Assembly: GCF_000383575.1 (NCBI RefSeq)
Contig: NZ_KB911579.1
Span: 313,707 to 377,706, forward strand
DNA from: Salinispora oceanensis
GTDB taxonomy: Bacteria > Actinomycetota > Actinomycetes > Mycobacteriales > Micromonosporaceae
DNA: 64,000 nt
Reading direction: 5' to 3'
The first letter of the stretch is position 1. Every line of letters starts with the position of its first letter. Both the position numbers and the translations under genes were made by a program. This document shows positions 45,428 through 56,209 of the stretch, piece after piece. The notes under the pieces are model-generated. The model worked only from the letters and a program-made list of their open reading frames with translations. It searched no databases and was not told the origin of the DNA.

Positions 45428-46405
45428 ATGACTACAGTCGAACGGCCGGAGGCTGTCGCGGCCCCCCGAAATCCCGACGACCATTTGGTCCTCGACGTTC
45501 GAGACCTACGCATGCGCTACGGCACCGTGGACGTGCTGAACGGCATCGACCTCACCGCCCAGCGAGGCGAGGTGATCGCACTACTCGGGCCGAACGGTGC
45601 CGGCAAGACGACCACCATCGAGATCCTTGAGGGATTCCGGCTGCCCTCAGCCGGCTCGGTCCGGGTCCTCGGCGTTGATCCCGCCCACGGCGACGAGCGG
45701 TGGCGTGCCCAGATCGGCGTGGTGCTCCAGTCCTGGCGTGACCACGGCCGGTGGCGGGTGCGGGACCTCCTCTCCCACCTCGGCGACTACTACGCGCCGT
45801 ACGCGACCGACCAGATCCAACGCCCGTGGCCGGTGGACGACCTACTGGCGGCCGTCGGGCTGACCGCACACGCCAGCGCTCGGGTGTCCCGGCTTTCCGG
45901 CGGGCAACGGCGGCGGCTCGACGTGGCGGTCGGCATCGTGGGCCGGCCAGAGCTGCTCTTCCTGGACGAGCCGACGGTCGGCCTCGACCCAGCGGCCCGA
46001 CGCGAGTTCCACGAGCTCGTGCACCGCCTCGCCGACCTGGACCACACCACCATCCTGCTGACCACCCACGACCTGGCCGAGGCGGAGAAGCTCGCCGACC
46101 TGATCGTCATCCTGGCCAACGGCCGGATCATCGCCCGGGGCTCGCCGGACCAGCTCTCCCGCCGGCTGACCACCGATGCGGAGATCCGCTGGACCTGCGA
46201 CGGCCAACGCCACGTACACGCCACCATGGACGCCACCGGGTTCCTACGCGACCTGCTCCGTGACCACGGCGACGAGGTACAGGAACTGGAGGTACGCCGA
46301 GCCAACCTAGAGGACGCGTACCTGGCCCTGGTGCACGAGGAGGAGACCGGAATCCGTACCGGCTGGGCCGAACGGGTGTGGCAGGAGCAGGAGGAGACCC
46401 GATGA
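45428..46405 (+). CDS. ABC exporter, ATP-binding protein
   Basis: A 325-residue ATPase of the multidrug-export type. Walker A is GPNGAGKTTTI, signature LSGGQRRRLDVAVG, Walker B LLFLDEPTVGLDP, and the H-loop is in TTHDLAEAEKLAD. The extra C-terminal domain of about 80 residues is typical of antibiotic or daunorubicin-type exporters. It partners with the permease that starts inside its stop codon. A -10-like TATCTT stands just 9 bases before ATG 45428, so the transcript may be nearly leaderless. The XRE gene downstream may control it. Confidence 0.92.
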   Translation: MTTVERPEAVAAPRNPDDHLVLDVRDLRMRYGTVDVLNGIDLTAQRGEVIALLGPNGAGKTTTIEILEGFRLPSAGSVRVLGVDPAHGDERWRAQIGVVLQSWRDHGRWRVRDLLSHLGDYYAPYATDQIQRPWPVDDLLAAVGLTAHASARVSRLSGGQRRRLDVAVGIVGRPELLFLDEPTVGLDPAARREFHELVHRLADLDHTTILLTTHDLAEAEKLADLIVILANGRIIARGSPDQLSRRLTTDAEIRWTCDGQRHVHATMDATGFLRDLLRDHGDEVQELEVRRANLEDAYLALVHEEETGIRTGWAERVWQEQEETR

Positions 46406-47253
46406 ACCCGAAGACCACCGCACTCCGGGTCGGCCTGCAGCGCGGAGTGATCGAGTTGCGCAGCACCTTCACCAACGGCCAGGACCTGTGGAACTACTTC
46501 TTCCCCACGGCGGTGCTGCTGGTCGCCGTCTTCTTCATGCGGGGGGCGACCGTACCCGGCACCGACTTCTCCCTCGGTGCGCGGACACTGCCCAGCGCGC
46601 TCGGCATGGGCCTACTCTTCGGCGGGCTGCTCGGGTTGGCCCAGAACCTCGTCGTGGACCGGGAGGACGGCACCCTGCTGCGGGCTAAGGCCATCCCGAA
46701 CGGGATGCTCGGCTACCTGGTCGGCAAGCTGGTGCTGGTCTCGTCGGTCGCGATGATCGGCCTGGCCATCCAACTGACCCCCGGGGTGTTCTTCCTCGAC
46801 GGGCTCCGGCTGGGCGACCCCAGCGCCTGGTTCACTCTGGCCTGGGTGGTGCCGCTCGGGCTGGTGGCGACGCTCCCGCTGGGCGCGATGATCGGCTCCC
46901 TGATCGAGAACCCGCGCAACATGGGGCTGATAGTGCTGCCGGTGATGGGACTCATCGGCGTCTCCGGCATCTTCTACCCGATCACCGGCCTGCCCGACTG
47001 GCTCCAGGGCACCGCCCAGGTCTTCCCGCTCTACTGGCTAGGCTTGGGCATGCGTTCCGCGCTGCTTCCGGCTGACCTGGCGGCGGTCGAGATCGGCGAA
47101 TCCTGGCGCCATCTGGAGATGGTTGCCGTCCTCGGGGCGTGGGCGGTGCTCGGACTCGTGCTGGCGCCGGTGCTGCTGCGACGGATGGCCCGCCGGGAGT
47201 CCGGCTCGCGGGTCGCGGCCCGACGGGAGCAGGCCATGCAGCGGGTCGGATGA
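46402..47253 (+). CDS. ABC-2 family exporter permease
   Basis: A 283-residue membrane protein with about six helices of the ABC-2 type (DrrB-like). Family signs are NYFFPTAVLLVAVFFMRG, DREDGTLLRAKAIPNGMLGYLVGK and LIVLPVMGLIGVSGIFYPI. The start ATG 46402 overlaps the ATPase stop as ATGA, so it is translationally coupled. It exports an unknown compound with the ATPase. Confidence 0.92.
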   Translation: MNPKTTALRVGLQRGVIELRSTFTNGQDLWNYFFPTAVLLVAVFFMRGATVPGTDFSLGARTLPSALGMGLLFGGLLGLAQNLVVDREDGTLLRAKAIPNGMLGYLVGKLVLVSSVAMIGLAIQLTPGVFFLDGLRLGDPSAWFTLAWVVPLGLVATLPLGAMIGSLIENPRNMGLIVLPVMGLIGVSGIFYPITGLPDWLQGTAQVFPLYWLGLGMRSALLPADLAAVEIGESWRHLEMVAVLGAWAVLGLVLAPVLLRRMARRESGSRVAARREQAMQRVG

Positions 47254-47263
47254 GAGGGCATTG

Positions 47264-47515
47264 ATGAGCGAGACCGTGCACAACCGAATCGCGGTGCTGC
47301 GCGCCGAACGGGGCATCTCCCGACGGCAACTCGCCGACGCGCTCGGAGTGCACTACCAGACGATCGGCTACCTGGAGCGGGGGGAGTTTCGGCCCAGCCT
47401 GCACCTGGCGCTGCGGATCGCCGCCTACTTCGAGGTGCCGGTCGAGGTGGTCTTCTCGATCGAACCGTTTCCCCGCATCGGTGATGCCGCTGCAGGAAAC
47501 CGCCGTTCAGCGTGA
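47264..47515 (+). CDS. Small XRE-type helix-turn-helix regulator
   Basis: An 83-residue protein that is almost wholly a Cro/CI-type helix-turn-helix (NRIAVLRAERGISRRQLADALGVHYQTIGYLERGEFRPSLHLALRIAAYF). Its size and form resemble the YozG-like regulators that sit next to ABC exporters. ATG 47264 is ten bases after the permease stop, so it is the third gene of a small operon. Confidence 0.9.
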   Translation: MSETVHNRIAVLRAERGISRRQLADALGVHYQTIGYLERGEFRPSLHLALRIAAYFEVPVEVVFSIEPFPRIGDAAAGNRRSA

Positions 47516-47563
47516 ACCAGGGGCAGCGGCCAGCACCGCCAGCGTCCGTACCTGCCCCCACGG

Positions 47564-47596
47564 CCGGCCGGCAGTCCACCAGGGACTGCCGACCGG
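47564..47596. terminator. Terminator between XRE gene and SGNH hydrolase
   Basis: A 14-bp inverted repeat with one mismatch: CCGGCCGGCAGTCC (47564-47577) and GGACTGCCGACCGG (47583-47596), loop ACCAG. It serves the XRE operon and the convergent hydrolase gene. Confidence 0.85.
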
Positions 47597-47605
47597 CGAG
47601 CCGGT

Positions 47606-48403
47606 TCAGCCGGTGACGGCGTTCAGCGCCGGCAGGTAGCCGTCGCGGTAGCCCTCGTTGTTGGGGTGGTATGCCTCAATGATCCCGGTGACATCGTTGA
47701 TCCAGGGCTCGTCGCCGCAGACGCCATGGCCGGCGAAGTAGGAACGGGGGTCGGCGAAGGTGGCACCGGCCGCGGCGGCGCGGCCGGCGGTGATGCTGTT
47801 GAGGAGATCAGCGGCCTCGTTGAGCTGCTGCCGCTTGGTGGCGCTCATCCCGAACAGGCCGCACCAGCCGGTCTCGAAGAGTCGCGGGTAGCCGAGCACG
47901 ATCAGCTGGGCGTTCGGCGCCCGGTCCCGGATCGCCGCGTAGGTGGCGTCCAGCCGGCCAGGCAGGGTGGTCTGGGCGAAGTCCCTCGCCTCGTCGATGG
48001 CCTCCGAGCAGGACGAGGTGCTGCCGAACCGGCAGGTAAGCATCACGCTGGCGAAGCCGGTGTCATTACCACCGATGGTGACCGTCACCATCGTGGTGCT
48101 GGCGCTGAGCGAGTCGACCTGGCTGTTGATGACGTCGGCGGTGACCGCGCCACCACAGGCCGGGAACTGGAAGCTGGTCACCGCGTTCGCCGCGGCCCAG
48201 CGCGGGGCGTAGGACTTCTGACTGCGCAGGCAGATGGACCCGTCGTACGGGCCGGCGCCGACGCCGCTGGAGTACGAGTCGCCGAGCGCGACGTAGTTGA
48301 TGGTCGCGGCCTGCGCGGCGCTGGGAACCAGCACTGCGCCGACGACGGCGACGCAGAGGGCGACCAGCGCCGCCAGGGCGCGGGCGGGTGCACGGGGTGG
48401 CAT
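47606..48403 (-). CDS. Secreted SGNH/GDSL-type esterase
   Basis: A 265-residue secreted hydrolase. ATG 48403 is four bases after GGAGGT and starts a clear signal peptide (ALAALVALCVAVVGAVLV, cleavage near AQA-A). The GDSY block (Ser43) and GGNDTG (Asn oxyanion) are intact, and the late catalytic block is EAYHPN, where many relatives have D-x-x-H. The His is present, the Asp is replaced by Glu. Six cysteines are likely in three disulfides. It resembles Streptomyces lipases/phospholipases of this family. Confidence 0.9.
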   Translation of the reverse strand: MPPRAPARALAALVALCVAVVGAVLVPSAAQAATINYVALGDSYSSGVGAGPYDGSICLRSQKSYAPRWAAANAVTSFQFPACGGAVTADVINSQVDSLSASTTMVTVTIGGNDTGFASVMLTCRFGSTSSCSEAIDEARDFAQTTLPGRLDATYAAIRDRAPNAQLIVLGYPRLFETGWCGLFGMSATKRQQLNEAADLLNSITAGRAAAAGATFADPRSYFAGHGVCGDEPWINDVTGIIEAYHPNNEGYRDGYLPALNAVTG

Positions 48404-48598
48404 GTGGACCTCCACAGGGCCGGGGGTGGTGGAGCCCAGAGACCGCGCGCGTGGCCAGGGTAGAGCTTGTTACTAGCCGGTAATGCTACCGAAGCAATTC
48501 GCTAAAGTGAATGGGATGCGGCACCGCTCCGATCCCCGCAGCCGGCCGGCCGCAGCCCAGCCAACCGTCCTTAGCCCAGCCACGGCAGCCCGCCGTCC

Positions 48599-50104
48599 TC
48601 AGCCGGCCAGCGGCCGAGCGTCCGAACCCACCGGCGCCGGCAGCGAACCCCGCCCGTCCAGGTACGAGTGGATGGCGGCTGCGGCGGCCCGGCCCTCGGC
48701 GATCGCCCACACGATCAACGACGCGCCCCGGTGCATGTCCCCGGCGACGAAGACGCCGTCCACGTCGGTCTGCCAGTCCGAACGGGCCGCCACCGCGCCC
48801 CGCTCGTTGCGGGAAACCCCGAGCTGCTCAAGCAGCGGCTGCGGCTCGGTGCCGTCGAACCCGATCGCCAGCAGGACCAGGTCGGCCGGCAGCTCCCGCT
48901 CGGTGCCCGGCACTGGGGTGACGACCCGCCGGCCAGCACTCTTCTCCACCCTCACCTCGGCGATCCGGACCGCCCGCACCGCCCCGCTGCCGTCATCCAC
49001 GAACTCCTGCACGGCGACGGCGAAGACCCGCTCCCCGCCCTCCTCGTGCGCCGGGTACTCCCGCAGGATCCACGGCCAGGTCGGCCACGGATCCCGCGCC
49101 TCGTCCCGTTCCCGGGACGGCTGCGGGTAGAGGTCGAGCTGGTACACCGCGGCGGCACCCTGCCGGTGGGCGACGCCGAGGCAGTCCGCACCGGTATCCC
49201 CGCCACCGATGATGACGACGTTCCGGCCAGCCGCGTCGATCGGCGTGCCGTCCGGCAGCACCGCGGCGGCCGGAGGATGGTCCCCCGCGGCGGCGACCAC
49301 CCGGTTGGCCGCGACGAGGTGCCCCATCGCCTGGTGCACCCCGCGCAGCGATCGCCCGGGAGTTGCCGGGGTGTCCCGGCTGGCCAGGGCACCGCAGGCG
49401 AGCAGCACCGCATCGTGCTCGGCCCGCAGCTGCTCGGCGGTCACGTCGACACCGACCTCCACCCCGGTCCGGAAGCGCACCCCCTCAGCGGCGAGCTGCG
49501 CCAGCCGCCGGTCGATGTGGTGCTTCTCCAGCTTGAAGTCCGGGATGCCGTACCGCAGCAGGCCGCCGAGGGCGTCGTCCCGCTCGTACACGGTGACCGC
49601 GTGCCCGGCCCGGGCCAACTGCTGCGCGGCGGCGAGCCCGGCGGGCCCGGAGCCGACCACCGCCACCGACCGGCCACTGGCGGGCGGCACCGACCAGGGC
49701 CGTAGCCCGCCGCGGGCCACGGCGGCGTCGGCGATCTCCACCTCGACCTGTTTGATCGTGACCGGCTGCTGGCCGCCGAGGCCGAGTACGCAGGCCGCCT
49801 CGCAGGGCGCCGGGCAGAGCCGACCGGTGAACTCCGGAAAGTTGTTGGTGGCGTGCAGCGTCTCCACCGCCGCGTCCCAGCCACCGGTGCGGACCAGGTC
49901 ATTCCAGTCCGGGATGCGGTTGCCCAGCGGGCAGCCGTCGTGGCAGAACGGGATGCCGCAGTCCATGCAGCGGGTGGCCTGCTCCCGGATCAGCTCCTCA
50001 CCTGCCGGTGGGTAGACCTCCCGCCAGTCCATGATCCGCACCGGCACGGGCCGGCGGGCGGGAAGCTGCCGGTCGTACCGCAGGAAACCAAACGAATCAG
50101 GCAC
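48599..50104 (-). CDS. gltD: Glutamate synthase small subunit
   Basis: A 501-residue flavoprotein. N-terminal cysteines in [17 protein letters not shown] and [10 protein letters not shown] bind two 4Fe-4S clusters, followed by the FAD site [29 protein letters not shown] and a NADPH site [14 protein letters not shown]. It passes electrons from NADPH to the large subunit. GTG 50104 overlaps the gltB stop by eight bases, a sign of translational coupling. Confidence 0.97.
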   Translation of the reverse strand: MPDSFGFLRYDRQLPARRPVPVRIMDWREVYPPAGEELIREQATRCMDCGIPFCHDGCPLGNRIPDWNDLVRTGGWDAAVETLHATNNFPEFTGRLCPAPCEAACVLGLGGQQPVTIKQVEVEIADAAVARGGLRPWSVPPASGRSVAVVGSGPAGLAAAQQLARAGHAVTVYERDDALGGLLRYGIPDFKLEKHHIDRRLAQLAAEGVRFRTGVEVGVDVTAEQLRAEHDAVLLACGALASRDTPATPGRSLRGVHQAMGHLVAANRVVAAAGDHPPAAAVLPDGTPIDAAGRNVVIIGGGDTGADCLGVAHRQGAAAVYQLDLYPQPSRERDEARDPWPTWPWILREYPAHEEGGERVFAVAVQEFVDDGSGAVRAVRIAEVRVEKSAGRRVVTPVPGTERELPADLVLLAIGFDGTEPQPLLEQLGVSRNERGAVAARSDWQTDVDGVFVAGDMHRGASLIVWAIAEGRAAAAAIHSYLDGRGSLPAPVGSDARPLAG

Positions 50105-53100
50105 GAGCTACCTCCTGGACGGCCACCCGCGCGACGGGCGACACCGGCGTGGACGGTGCGGACGAGGCGGGCTCCGCTGCCGGCGCCGCCAGGGCGCTCA
50201 TCACCGCGTCGTCCACGTCGTAGCCGGCGGCTTCGGCGGCCCGCATGATCTCCCGCACCCGGCGATAGTCCCGGGGCACCACGGCGGTGAACTCCGCCAC
50301 CGCCTCCGACCAACGCTTGAGCAAGTCCTCGGCGACCGCGGAGTCGGTCTCGGTGTAGTGCCGCTGGACCAGGTCGTAGAGGGTTGCCTGCTCCTGCTCG
50401 CTCAGGGGTGTCAGGTCCACCAACTCCGTGTTGACCCGCCGACGATCCAGCCGCCACACGAAGGCGGTCCCACCGGACATCCCGGCCGCGAAGTTCCGCC
50501 CCGTCGACCCCAACACCACGACGGTACCGCCGGTCATGTACTCGCAGCCGTGGTCACCGACGCCCTCGACGACAGCAGCCGCCCCGGAGTTACGCACCGC
50601 GAACCGCTCCCCCGCCCGACCACGGAGGAAGACCTCACCCGCGGTGGCGCCGTAGAGGATGGTGTTGCCGGCGATGATCTGATCCTCCGCCCGCCGGCCC
50701 GGCACGGCCTCCGCGCTGACGAAGGGCGCGGCCCGGTCCGGACGGAGCACCAGCCGGCCACCGGAGAGGCCCTTGCCGACATAGTCATTGGCGTCGCCGT
50801 GCAGGCGCAGGGTGACGCCGGACGGCAGGAACGCACCGAACGACTGCCCGACGGTGCCGCGCAGGTCGAACTCGATCGTGTCGGTGGGCAGGCCGGCCCC
50901 GCCGTGGCGACGGACCACCTCGCCACCGAGCATCGCACCGACGCTGCGGTGCTCGTTACGCACCGACACCCGCGTCCGCACCCGAGTGCCGGAGCGCAGC
51001 GCCGGCTCGGCGAGCGCGATCAGCTCGTTGTCCAACGCCGCCCCGAGGCCGTGGTCCTGGGCACGAACACCCCGCCGCGCGGTCTCCTCGGGTAGCTCCG
51101 GCAGGCGCAGGACAGGGCTCAGGTCGATACCGGCCGCCTTCCAGTGGTCAACCGCGGGCGCGACATCGAGCAGTTCGGTCCGGCCGATCGCCTCGTCGAT
51201 CGAGCGCAGACCCAACTCGGCGAGGTACCCACGGACCTCCTCGGCGAGGAAGAGGAAGAAGTTCTCCACGAACTCCGGCCGGCCGGTGAATCGCTCGCGC
51301 AGCACCGGGTTCTGGGTGGCGATGCCGACCGGGCAGGTGTCCAGGTGACAGACGCGCATCATCACGCAGCCCTCGACGATCAGCGGGGCGGTGGCGAAAC
51401 CGAACTCCTCCGCCCCGAGCAGGGCCGCGACCAGCACGTCCCGACCGGTCTTGAGCTGGCCGTCCACCTGCACGGTGACCCGGTCCCGAAGCTTGTTGAG
51501 CAGCAGGGTCTGCTGCGCCTCGGCCAGGCCCAGCTCCCACGGTGTCCCCGCGTGCTTGAGCGAGTTCAGCGGGGACGCACCGGTACCGCCGTCGTGCCCG
51601 GAGATGAGAATGACGTCGGCCTTCAGCTTCGCCACACCCGCCGCCACCGTACCCACCCCGACCTCACTGACCAGCTTGACGTGCACCCGTGCCGCCGGGT
51701 TGACGCACTTGAGGTCGTGCACGAGCTGGGCCAGGTCCTCGATGGAGTAGATGTCGTGGTGTGGTGGCGGAGAGATCAGGCCGACGCCCGGGGTGGCGTG
51801 GCGGGTCCGGGCGATCCACGGCCAGACCTTGTTGCCGGGGAGTTGGCCGCCCTCGCCGGGCTTGGCGCCCTGCGCCATCTTGATCTGCAGGTCATCGGCG
51901 TTCACCAGGTACTCGGTGGTGACCCCGAACCGACCGCTGGCGATCTGCTTGACCGCGGAGCGGCGGGTCGGATCATGTAGTCGCTCGACGTCTTCACCAC
52001 CCTCGCCGGTGTTGGACTTGCCGCCGAGCCGATTCATCGCGATCGCGAGGGTTTCGTGCGCCTCCACCGAGATCGATCCGTAGGACATGGCGCCGGTGGC
52101 GAAGCGCCGAACGATCTCGCTGGCCGGCTCGACCTCCTCGATCGGCACCGGCGGGCGCACTCCGGTACGGAGCGTGAACCGGCCCCGCAGCGCACCTCCC
52201 TGGGCGGCCAGCGCGTCAACCTTCGAGGTGTATGCCCGGAACACGTCGTACTGCCGGCTGCGGGTGGCGTGCTGGAGCAGGAAGACGGTCTCCGGGTTGA
52301 ACAGGTGCAGTTCACCCTCACGCCGCCACTGGTACTCGCCGCCGACATCCAGCCGGTCGGTCGTCGCCGTCCCCGGCTCCGGCCAGGCGAAGGCGTGCCG
52401 AGCGGCGACCTCAACGTGGATCCCGTCCAGGTCAACCCCGCCGATCTTGCTGGGAGTGCCCCGGAAATACCGCTCGATCAGCTGGCTGTCCAGCCCAACC
52501 GCCTCAAAGACCTGGGCGCCGCAGTACGACGACACGGTCGAGATGCCCATCTTGGACATGATCTTCAAAACGCCCTTGCCGAGCGCCTTGACGTAGTTGC
52601 GAACCGCAGTGCCTGGCTCGACGCCGACCAGCGCCCCCGTCGAGATCATGTCTTCCACCGACTCGAATGCCAGGTACGGGTTGACCGCCGCCGCGCCGTA
52701 CCCGACCAGCACGGCCGCGTGGTGCACCTCCCGGCAGTCGCCGGACTCCACGATCAGGTCCACCTGGGTCCGGGTCTGTTCCCGCACCAGATGCTGGTGC
52801 ACCGCCGCGGTGAGCAGCAACGACGGGATCGGGGCGAGGTTGGCGTTGGAGTCCCGGTCGGAGAGGACCAGGATGCGTACGCCGTCCTCGATGGCCTCGG
52901 AGACGTGCCGACAGATCTCGGTCAGCCGCGCCCGGATGCCCGCGCCGCCCTCCCGGATCCGGTACAGGCCGGAGACCCGGACCGCCTTGAATCCGGGAAG
53001 GTTCCCGTCCTCGTCGATGGAGAGAATCTTCGCCAGCTCGTCGTTGTCGATCACCGGATAGGGGAGCACAAGCTGCCGGCAGCTCGCCGGCCCCGGCTCG

Positions 53101-54818
53101 AGCAGGTCGCCCTCCGGCCCGATCGTGGTCTGCAGACTGGTCACCAGCTCCTCTCGGATGGCGTCCAGCGGCGGGTTCGTGACCTGGGCGAAGAGCTGAT
53201 GGAAGTAGTCGTAGAGCAGCCGGGGCCGGGTGGACAGCGGGGAGATCGGGGTATCCGTTCCCATCGACCCGATCGGCTCGGCCCCGACCCGCGCCATCGG
53301 CGCGAGGAGAATCTTCAGCTCCTCGTCGGTGTAACCGAACGCCTGCTGCCGGCGACGAACCGAGTCGTGGGTGTAGACGATGTGCTCCCGGGCCGGCAGG
53401 TCGGTCAGCTCGATGAGGCCGGCGTGGAGCCACTCCTCGTACGGCTGGGCCGCCGCCAGCTCGGCCTTGATCTCGTCGTCGTGCACGATCCGGCCGCCCA
53501 CGGTGTCCACCAGGAACATCCGACCGGGCTGCAGGCGCCCCTTGGCGACCACGGTGGCCGGATCCAGATCCAGCACGCCCGCCTCGCTGCCGAGCACAAC
53601 CAGCCCGTCGGAGGTCTGCCACCAACGGCCGGGACGGAGGCCGTTGCGGTCCAGCACCGCCCCGACGATCTCGCCGTCGGTGAACGCCACCGACGCCGGC
53701 CCGTCCCAGGGCTCCATCAGGCTGGCGTGGAACCGGTAGAAGGCCCGCTGGTCAGCGGGCATGTCCGGATCGTTCTCCCAGGCCTCCGGAATCATCATCA
53801 ACACCGCGTTCGGCAGGCTTCGCCCCGCCAGGTGCAGCAGCTCCAAAACCTCGTCGAAGTTGGCCGAGTCGGATGCCCCCGGCGTGCAGACCGGAAAGAT
53901 CCGACGAATGTTGCCGGGCAGCGCCGCACCGGCGCCACCAGCGAGCATCGACTCTCTCGCCTGCATCCAGTTGCGGTTGCCCCGGATGGTGTTGATCTCG
54001 CCGTTGTGGGCGATGAACCGGAACGGGTGCGCCAGGGGCCAGGACGGGAACGTGTTCGTGGAGAAGCGGGAGTGCACCAGCGCGATGGCGCTGCGCATCC
54101 GCTCGTCGGTCAGCTCCGGGTAGAACTCCGGCAGCTGGTCCGGGGTGAGCATGCCCTTCCAGACCATCGTGCGGCCGGAGAGCGACGGAAAATACGCCGG
54201 CACGCCGCGCTCCGCCGACTCCCGCTCGGCCTGCTTGCGGACGCAGTACGCCACCCGCTCCAGCTCGATGCCGGTCAACCGGGAACCAGCCCGGCCCGTC
54301 GCCGAGTCGGTGAGCCGGTGCGCGGTGACGAAGAGCTGCCGGACCCGGGGCATCGCCGCGAGCGCCGTCGCGCCCAAGCCCGCCGGATCCACCGGTACGT
54401 CCCGCCACCCAAGCAGGTCGGCGCCCTCGACCAACGCGTACTTCTCCACCACCCGGCGGGCCCGCAGCTCGGCCTCGTCGTCGTCGGGCAGGAAGACCAG
54501 GCCGGTCGCGTACTCACCGATCGGGGGCAGCGGGAAGTCCACCACCGCGCGCAGCAGCGCGTCCGGCACCTGAATCAGGATGCCCGCGCCGTCGCCGGTG
54601 TTCGGCTCCGCACCCCGGGCACCCCGGTGGTCCAACCGACGCAGCGCGGCGAGCCCATTCGCCACCACCTCGTGCGACCGCCGGCCGCGCAGGTCCGCCA
54701 CGAACGCCACCCCGCACGCGTCTCGTTCGTACGCGGGGTCGTAGAGCCCGGCGGTGGACCCGTTCGGGCCGGAGTGCGGGACCTGCTGCGGGATGCGGTG
54801 CGGGTACGGAACGGCCAC
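50097..54818 (-). CDS. gltB: Glutamate synthase large subunit
   Basis: A 1573-residue enzyme that turns glutamine and 2-oxoglutarate into two glutamates. Domains in order: an N-terminal glutaminase (Ntn) whose catalytic Cys35 ([10 protein letters not shown]) is exposed after removal of a 34-residue leader, a central domain, the FMN domain with [17 protein letters not shown] binding 3Fe-4S, and the C-terminal GXGXG beta-helix. GTG 54818 has AGGAGG five bases upstream. The gene and gltD form the operon. An imperfect palindrome, GAGTGT and ATACTC, occurs at 54940-54958 and is a possible control site. Confidence 0.97.
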   Translation of the reverse strand: MAVPYPHRIPQQVPHSGPNGSTAGLYDPAYERDACGVAFVADLRGRRSHEVVANGLAALRRLDHRGARGAEPNTGDGAGILIQVPDALLRAVVDFPLPPIGEYATGLVFLPDDDEAELRARRVVEKYALVEGADLLGWRDVPVDPAGLGATALAAMPRVRQLFVTAHRLTDSATGRAGSRLTGIELERVAYCVRKQAERESAERGVPAYFPSLSGRTMVWKGMLTPDQLPEFYPELTDERMRSAIALVHSRFSTNTFPSWPLAHPFRFIAHNGEINTIRGNRNWMQARESMLAGGAGAALPGNIRRIFPVCTPGASDSANFDEVLELLHLAGRSLPNAVLMMIPEAWENDPDMPADQRAFYRFHASLMEPWDGPASVAFTDGEIVGAVLDRNGLRPGRWWQTSDGLVVLGSEAGVLDLDPATVVAKGRLQPGRMFLVDTVGGRIVHDDEIKAELAAAQPYEEWLHAGLIELTDLPAREHIVYTHDSVRRRQQAFGYTDEELKILLAPMARVGAEPIGSMGTDTPISPLSTRPRLLYDYFHQLFAQVTNPPLDAIREELVTSLQTTIGPEGDLLEPGPASCRQLVLPYPVIDNDELAKILSIDEDGNLPGFKAVRVSGLYRIREGGAGIRARLTEICRHVSEAIEDGVRILVLSDRDSNANLAPIPSLLLTAAVHQHLVREQTRTQVDLIVESGDCREVHHAAVLVGYGAAAVNPYLAFESVEDMISTGALVGVEPGTAVRNYVKALGKGVLKIMSKMGISTVSSYCGAQVFEAVGLDSQLIERYFRGTPSKIGGVDLDGIHVEVAARHAFAWPEPGTATTDRLDVGGEYQWRREGELHLFNPETVFLLQHATRSRQYDVFRAYTSKVDALAAQGGALRGRFTLRTGVRPPVPIEEVEPASEIVRRFATGAMSYGSISVEAHETLAIAMNRLGGKSNTGEGGEDVERLHDPTRRSAVKQIASGRFGVTTEYLVNADDLQIKMAQGAKPGEGGQLPGNKVWPWIARTRHATPGVGLISPPPHHDIYSIEDLAQLVHDLKCVNPAARVHVKLVSEVGVGTVAAGVAKLKADVILISGHDGGTGASPLNSLKHAGTPWELGLAEAQQTLLLNKLRDRVTVQVDGQLKTGRDVLVAALLGAEEFGFATAPLIVEGCVMMRVCHLDTCPVGIATQNPVLRERFTGRPEFVENFFLFLAEEVRGYLAELGLRSIDEAIGRTELLDVAPAVDHWKAAGIDLSPVLRLPELPEETARRGVRAQDHGLGAALDNELIALAEPALRSGTRVRTRVSVRNEHRSVGAMLGGEVVRRHGGAGLPTDTIEFDLRGTVGQSFGAFLPSGVTLRLHGDANDYVGKGLSGGRLVLRPDRAAPFVSAEAVPGRRAEDQIIAGNTILYGATAGEVFLRGRAGERFAVRNSGAAAVVEGVGDHGCEYMTGGTVVVLGSTGRNFAAGMSGGTAFVWRLDRRRVNTELVDLTPLSEQEQATLYDLVQRHYTETDSAVAEDLLKRWSEAVAEFTAVVPRDYRRVREIMRAAEAAGYDVDDAVMSALAAPAAEPASSAPSTPVSPVARVAVQEVARA

Positions 54819-55007
54819 CCGGGCCTCCTGTCGTCACTCAGGCTGAAACTTGGTCGGGACGACGTCGGCCCTCAAGGGTCATTTGAGTCTACGTTAGGGG
54901 GGGCCACCCAAGGCCAGTGCAGATTGATCACACCTTCCAGAGTGTGAGAAATATACTCGCTCGCACCACCTCGGCCGGCTCCCCGGCCGGACGGCATCCG
55001 GACCTGG

Positions 55008-56195
55008 TCAGGACGGGGGATGCCACTGGTCAGCGGTGGTGCCGGCACGCCCCAGCAGCCGAGGGGTGAGGGCACCGAGGACAGCGTCGCGGGCGCGGAG
55101 CGCAAGCCGACCACGGGTCTGGAGCACCGCCGACATCCGTCGGGTCTGCCGAACCGTCGCCGCCACCCGGGGCCGTCGGGTCCGGTCGTAGGCGGCGACC
55201 GCGTCCGGCAGCCGGGACTCACGGAGTAGCGCGGCCAGGGTGGCGGCGTCCTCGAAGGCCAGGCAGGCCCCCTGCCCCAGGTGCGGGGGCATGCCGTGCG
55301 CCGCGTCACCGAGCAGCACCGCCCCGCCCGGACCGGTGGGGAAGCCGTACGTGCGGGGTAGCGGACGAAGTTCACGGATCTCGCGCTGGACCAAGTCGGC
55401 CGGGTCGGTGGCGTCGAGCAGCTCGGCGATGGGTGCGGGCCAGCCGGCGTACCAGCGACGCAGCAGGGCGAGCTGGGTCTCCGGCGACTCCGGCCGAGGC
55501 GCACCGGCGGCGGTGGCCACCCAGTAGATCCCGCCACGGCTGGAAGCCCCGGACGAGCCCCGTTCGCCCAGCGACACGTAGATGAAGCGGTATCCGGCAC
55601 CGAGTATCTCCCCGGTTGGCGGCACGTCGGCGGAGAGTTGGGGCGCCCGGTACCACGGGATCACCGCCCGCCACGCGGCCGAGCCACAACTGACCACCGC
55701 CGCCTCCGGTGCGAGTTGCGCGCGAGCCACGCTGTCGAGGCCATCGGCGGCAACCACCAGGTCTGCCTCGTAGGTGTGCCGGCCGTCACCGACCGACGGA
55801 CGGGCGCCCGGCTCCGCGCGAACCGAACGGAGGGTCACGCCGGTCCGCAACTCAACCCCCTCGCCCAGCCCGGCGATGAGCGCGTCGTGTAGGTCCTCCT
55901 GGTGCACCACCACCGGGCTTCGGTCCGCCGAGACCGGGCGGGGCCGCACCAGCTGGTGTCCGTCGGGTCGGCGCACTCCACTGCTCGACAGCGGGGTGGC
56001 GATCGCGTCGAGCCCGGCCCCGAGACCGAGGGCGTGCAGTGCGCGCACCCCGTTGGGCCAGAGCACCACCGCGGTGGGTTCCGGACGGATCCGGTCGGCG
56101 CGCTCGACCAACGTGACCTGCCAGCCGGAGCGCGCCAACGCACCCGCGACCGCAAGGCCACCGACACCGGCGCCGACCACGACCGCGCTACGCAT
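55008..56195 (-). CDS. FAD-dependent monooxygenase
   Basis: A 395-residue flavoprotein of the UbiH/PHBH group. The dinucleotide fold GAGVGGLAVAGALA, the DG motif VVAADGLDSVAR and the second FAD motif GDAAHGMPPHLGQGACLAFEDA are all intact. It hydroxylates an aromatic or other small substrate with NAD(P)H and oxygen. ATG 56195 lies 14 bases after the lgt stop, so the two may be co-transcribed. The substrate is unknown. Confidence 0.9.
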   Translation of the reverse strand: MRSAVVVGAGVGGLAVAGALARSGWQVTLVERADRIRPEPTAVVLWPNGVRALHALGLGAGLDAIATPLSSSGVRRPDGHQLVRPRPVSADRSPVVVHQEDLHDALIAGLGEGVELRTGVTLRSVRAEPGARPSVGDGRHTYEADLVVAADGLDSVARAQLAPEAAVVSCGSAAWRAVIPWYRAPQLSADVPPTGEILGAGYRFIYVSLGERGSSGASSRGGIYWVATAAGAPRPESPETQLALLRRWYAGWPAPIAELLDATDPADLVQREIRELRPLPRTYGFPTGPGGAVLLGDAAHGMPPHLGQGACLAFEDAATLAALLRESRLPDAVAAYDRTRRPRVAATVRQTRRMSAVLQTRGRLALRARDAVLGALTPRLLGRAGTTADQWHPPS

Positions 56196-56209
56196 GCGGC
56201 CCTCCTCGC

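Noticed and set aside
54900..54970. GlnR box in front of gltB
   Set aside because: An imperfect palindrome occurs at 54940-54958, but the GlnR consensus (gTnAc-n6-GaAAc) is not matched.
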